Source of the DNA: an uncultured Clostridium sp.
GTDB lineage: Bacteria; Bacillota; Clostridia; Lachnospirales; Lachnospiraceae
Assembly: GCA_900555045.1 (NCBI GenBank)
Contig: USJW01000111.1
Location: forward strand, 1 to 16,621
Length of the DNA: 16,621 nt
Reading direction: 5' to 3'
Shown here: one piece after another, positions 15,012 through 16,621 of the stretch
How positions within the stretch are numbered: the stretch's first letter is position 1
Layout: each line of letters begins with the position of its first letter
Notes under the pieces: model-generated
Databases searched by the model: none
What the model was told of the DNA's origin: nothing
Seen by the model: the letters and a program-made list of their open reading frames with translations, nothing else
Position numbers and translations under genes: made by a program

Positions 15012-16547
15012 ATGATTTTAGAGGCGATAACTACATATTTTACTTTGAGTAATGTTTGCATGGCTCTCGGCGGAAATATCATCGGGCTTGTGTTCGGCGC
15101 AATCCCCGGCCTGACAGGAAGCATGGCGCTGGCCCTGTTCCTCCCGGTTTCCTTCGTTATGCCGGGATACACGGGAATCATTTTCCTGGGCAGCATGTAC
15201 ATCGGCGGAACCTCAGGCGGCCTTTTCGGCTCCATCCTGACGGGAATACCGGGAACGACCGCCTCCATTGCCACCGTCTATGACGGCTACCCCATGACGC
15301 AGAAGGGGGAGGCCACGAGAGCGCTGGGCATAGCGATCCTCTCGTCCGCCATCGGCTCCATCGGAGGCATTTTGGTCGCAATGTTCTTCTGTCCCATCAT
15401 TTCGAAGGTAGCCCTTCTCATGGGGCCTTGGGAATATTTCAGCCTGTGCTTCTGCGCCATCGTTCTTGTGGTCACGATCTCCAAGGACGACATGTGGAAC
15501 GGACTTGTGGCCGCATTTCTGGGCGTCATCCTCTCGTGCGTGGGCTTCTCGCCCATCGACGGCGGAAAACGGTTTAACTTCGGCATTCACCTGCTGCTTG
15601 GCGGAATCAACACCACCTGCCTGATGCTGGGCATATTTGCTCTGAGCACCGTCATCGTGAACTATGCGAAGCACAAAAACGTCAACCCGCCGGTGGAACC
15701 GTGCAATTTTAAGGGCCTTGGCGTGTCGTTAAAAGAGTTTATTGAAAAGAAAATCCTGATTATCCGGTCGTTTTTGGTCGGCGTCTGGATCGGCTTCCTG
15801 CCCGGCATGGGCCCCGGCCTTTCCAATCAGGTGTCGTATGCGATGGCAAAAAGCGCATCCAAGGAGCCGGAGACCTTCGGACAGGGCAACCCTGAGGGCG
15901 TATATGCCGCGGAGGTTGCAAACAACGCGTCCATCGGCGGCGCGATCATTCCCATGATCACCCTGGGAATCCCCGGCGACACGCCCACAACGCTGATTTT
16001 GAGCGCATTGATCGTGTTTGGCCTGGAGCCGGGTCCCCTGCTCATGCGGACCTCCTCAGACTATGTATACCTGTTTTTCATCACCCTGCTGATGGGTGCG
16101 CTCCTTGCCCTCACGTTTTCGTTTTGCGGCCTGAGAGTATTCCCCAAGATTCTGTCGATTCCTTACCACTACCTGTTTACCGGAATCGTGCTCTTCTGCT
16201 TCACGGGCGCATACTCTCTGTCCAACAACATTGATTCACTGATGCTCTGCGTGTTCATCAGCCTGCTCGGAATTTTCTTCTCGTTTTCGGGATTGAACCG
16301 AGCGCCGTTCCTACTGGGATTTATTCTCGGGCCTATGCTGGAGAGTAACCTGAGGAAGGGACTCACCTACACAGACTACGGCTTTGGCTACTTCTTCATG
16401 AGACCTGCCTCCTGTGTGTTCCTGATCATCGCCATTCTGAGCCTGTTCTGGCCCTTCGTCCGCGAGCGGATTGAGAGCAAAAAGGCAAAGGCGGCCGCGG
16501 TGAATGCGAACCTGAAGGTGGATATTGATGAGATCGAACAGGATTGA
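15012..16547 (+). CDS. tctA: Tripartite tricarboxylate transporter large permease subunit (TctA)
   Basis: A 511-residue polytopic permease with about 12 membrane segments that moves the carboxylate across the membrane, in this family with an ion gradient rather than ATP. Diagnostic blocks are GLVFGAIPGLTGSMALALFLP (N-terminal Pro/Gly signature), YIGGTSGGLFGSILTGIPGT, and in the second half GVWIGFLPGMGPGLSNQVSY and GGAIIPMITLGIPGDTPTT, which repeat the pattern of the first half. Length is normal. I chose ATG 15012 instead of ATG 15006 in the same frame, because AGGAG (15000-15004) is seven bases from 15012 but only one from 15006. A terminator follows within 25 nt, closing the operon. Confidence 0.96.
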   Translation: MILEAITTYFTLSNVCMALGGNIIGLVFGAIPGLTGSMALALFLPVSFVMPGYTGIIFLGSMYIGGTSGGLFGSILTGIPGTTASIATVYDGYPMTQKGEATRALGIAILSSAIGSIGGILVAMFFCPIISKVALLMGPWEYFSLCFCAIVLVVTISKDDMWNGLVAAFLGVILSCVGFSPIDGGKRFNFGIHLLLGGINTTCLMLGIFALSTVIVNYAKHKNVNPPVEPCNFKGLGVSLKEFIEKKILIIRSFLVGVWIGFLPGMGPGLSNQVSYAMAKSASKEPETFGQGNPEGVYAAEVANNASIGGAIIPMITLGIPGDTPTTLILSALIVFGLEPGPLLMRTSSDYVYLFFITLLMGALLALTFSFCGLRVFPKILSIPYHYLFTGIVLFCFTGAYSLSNNIDSLMLCVFISLLGIFFSFSGLNRAPFLLGFILGPMLESNLRKGLTYTDYGFGYFFMRPASCVFLIIAILSLFWPFVRERIESKKAKAAAVNANLKVDIDEIEQD

Positions 16548-16567
16548 CAGACGCTGCGAGTGATATA

Positions 16568-16605
16568 AAAACCGCCCCGGTTCCGCGTGAATCGGGGCGG
16601 TTTTC
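16568..16605 (+). terminator. Intrinsic terminator of the tct operon
   Basis: AAAACCGCCCCG (16568-16579) pairs perfectly with CGGGGCGGTTTT (16593-16604), and the stem extends inward through GTTC/GAAT with one wobble to a 5-nt loop. The A run on one side and T run on the other make it potentially bidirectional. Confidence 0.88.
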
Positions 16606-16621
16606 TGCATAATCGTTACAC

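Overview
The window looks like one end of a chromosomal contig from a GC-rich Clostridia member, most likely Lachnospiraceae. This rests on the protein families, the strong AGGAGG-type ribosome binding sites and the block rho, rpmE, DUF1385 (yqhQ), prmC, prfA, which I know from that group; I could not run a taxonomic search. The first 75 bases are not biological. They are a run of T followed by a full-length Illumina P5/TruSeq adapter, so the first gene is cut at its 5' side by the library or assembly.

Layout. 78-4947 (+) holds five genes in one direction: a 5'-truncated NodB-type polysaccharide deacetylase, a DUF4261-like protein, a short stand-alone MreB-like N-terminal piece, rarA (recombination factor AAA+ ATPase) and a cytoplasmic phosphodiesterase of the alkaline phosphatase superfamily. 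5000-10661 (+) is a housekeeping block for transcription and translation termination. It contains rho, with its own promoter, a leader hairpin and a Q/N-rich insertion; rpmE, with its own promoter, a structured leader and a terminator; yqhQ; prmC, which overlaps yqhQ; and prfA, the substrate of PrmC, closed by a 16-bp terminator. 10664-12232 (-) is a convergent gene for a cofactor-independent phosphoglycerate mutase. 12321-16605 (+) is a transport locus: an RpiR/SIS regulator followed by tctC, tctB and tctA of a tripartite tricarboxylate transporter, closed by a terminator.

The most striking observation is the phosphoglycerate mutase. Its order is circularly permuted: the protein begins in the middle of the canonical sequence, runs to the canonical C-terminus, and then continues through a short linker into the canonical N-terminus. 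The metal ligands, nucleophilic serine and most substrate-binding residues are present, and a strong Shine-Dalgarno precedes the start, so it reads as a real, intact, rearranged enzyme. One normally conserved acidic substrate-site residue is replaced by serine.

Other items worth a second look are the Q/N-rich, prion-like insertion in Rho, a promoter-proximal terminator-like hairpin in the rho leader, the structured rpmE leader, the MreB stub without nucleotide-binding motifs, and a 20-bp tandem repeat just upstream of the rpiR promoter that could be its operator.
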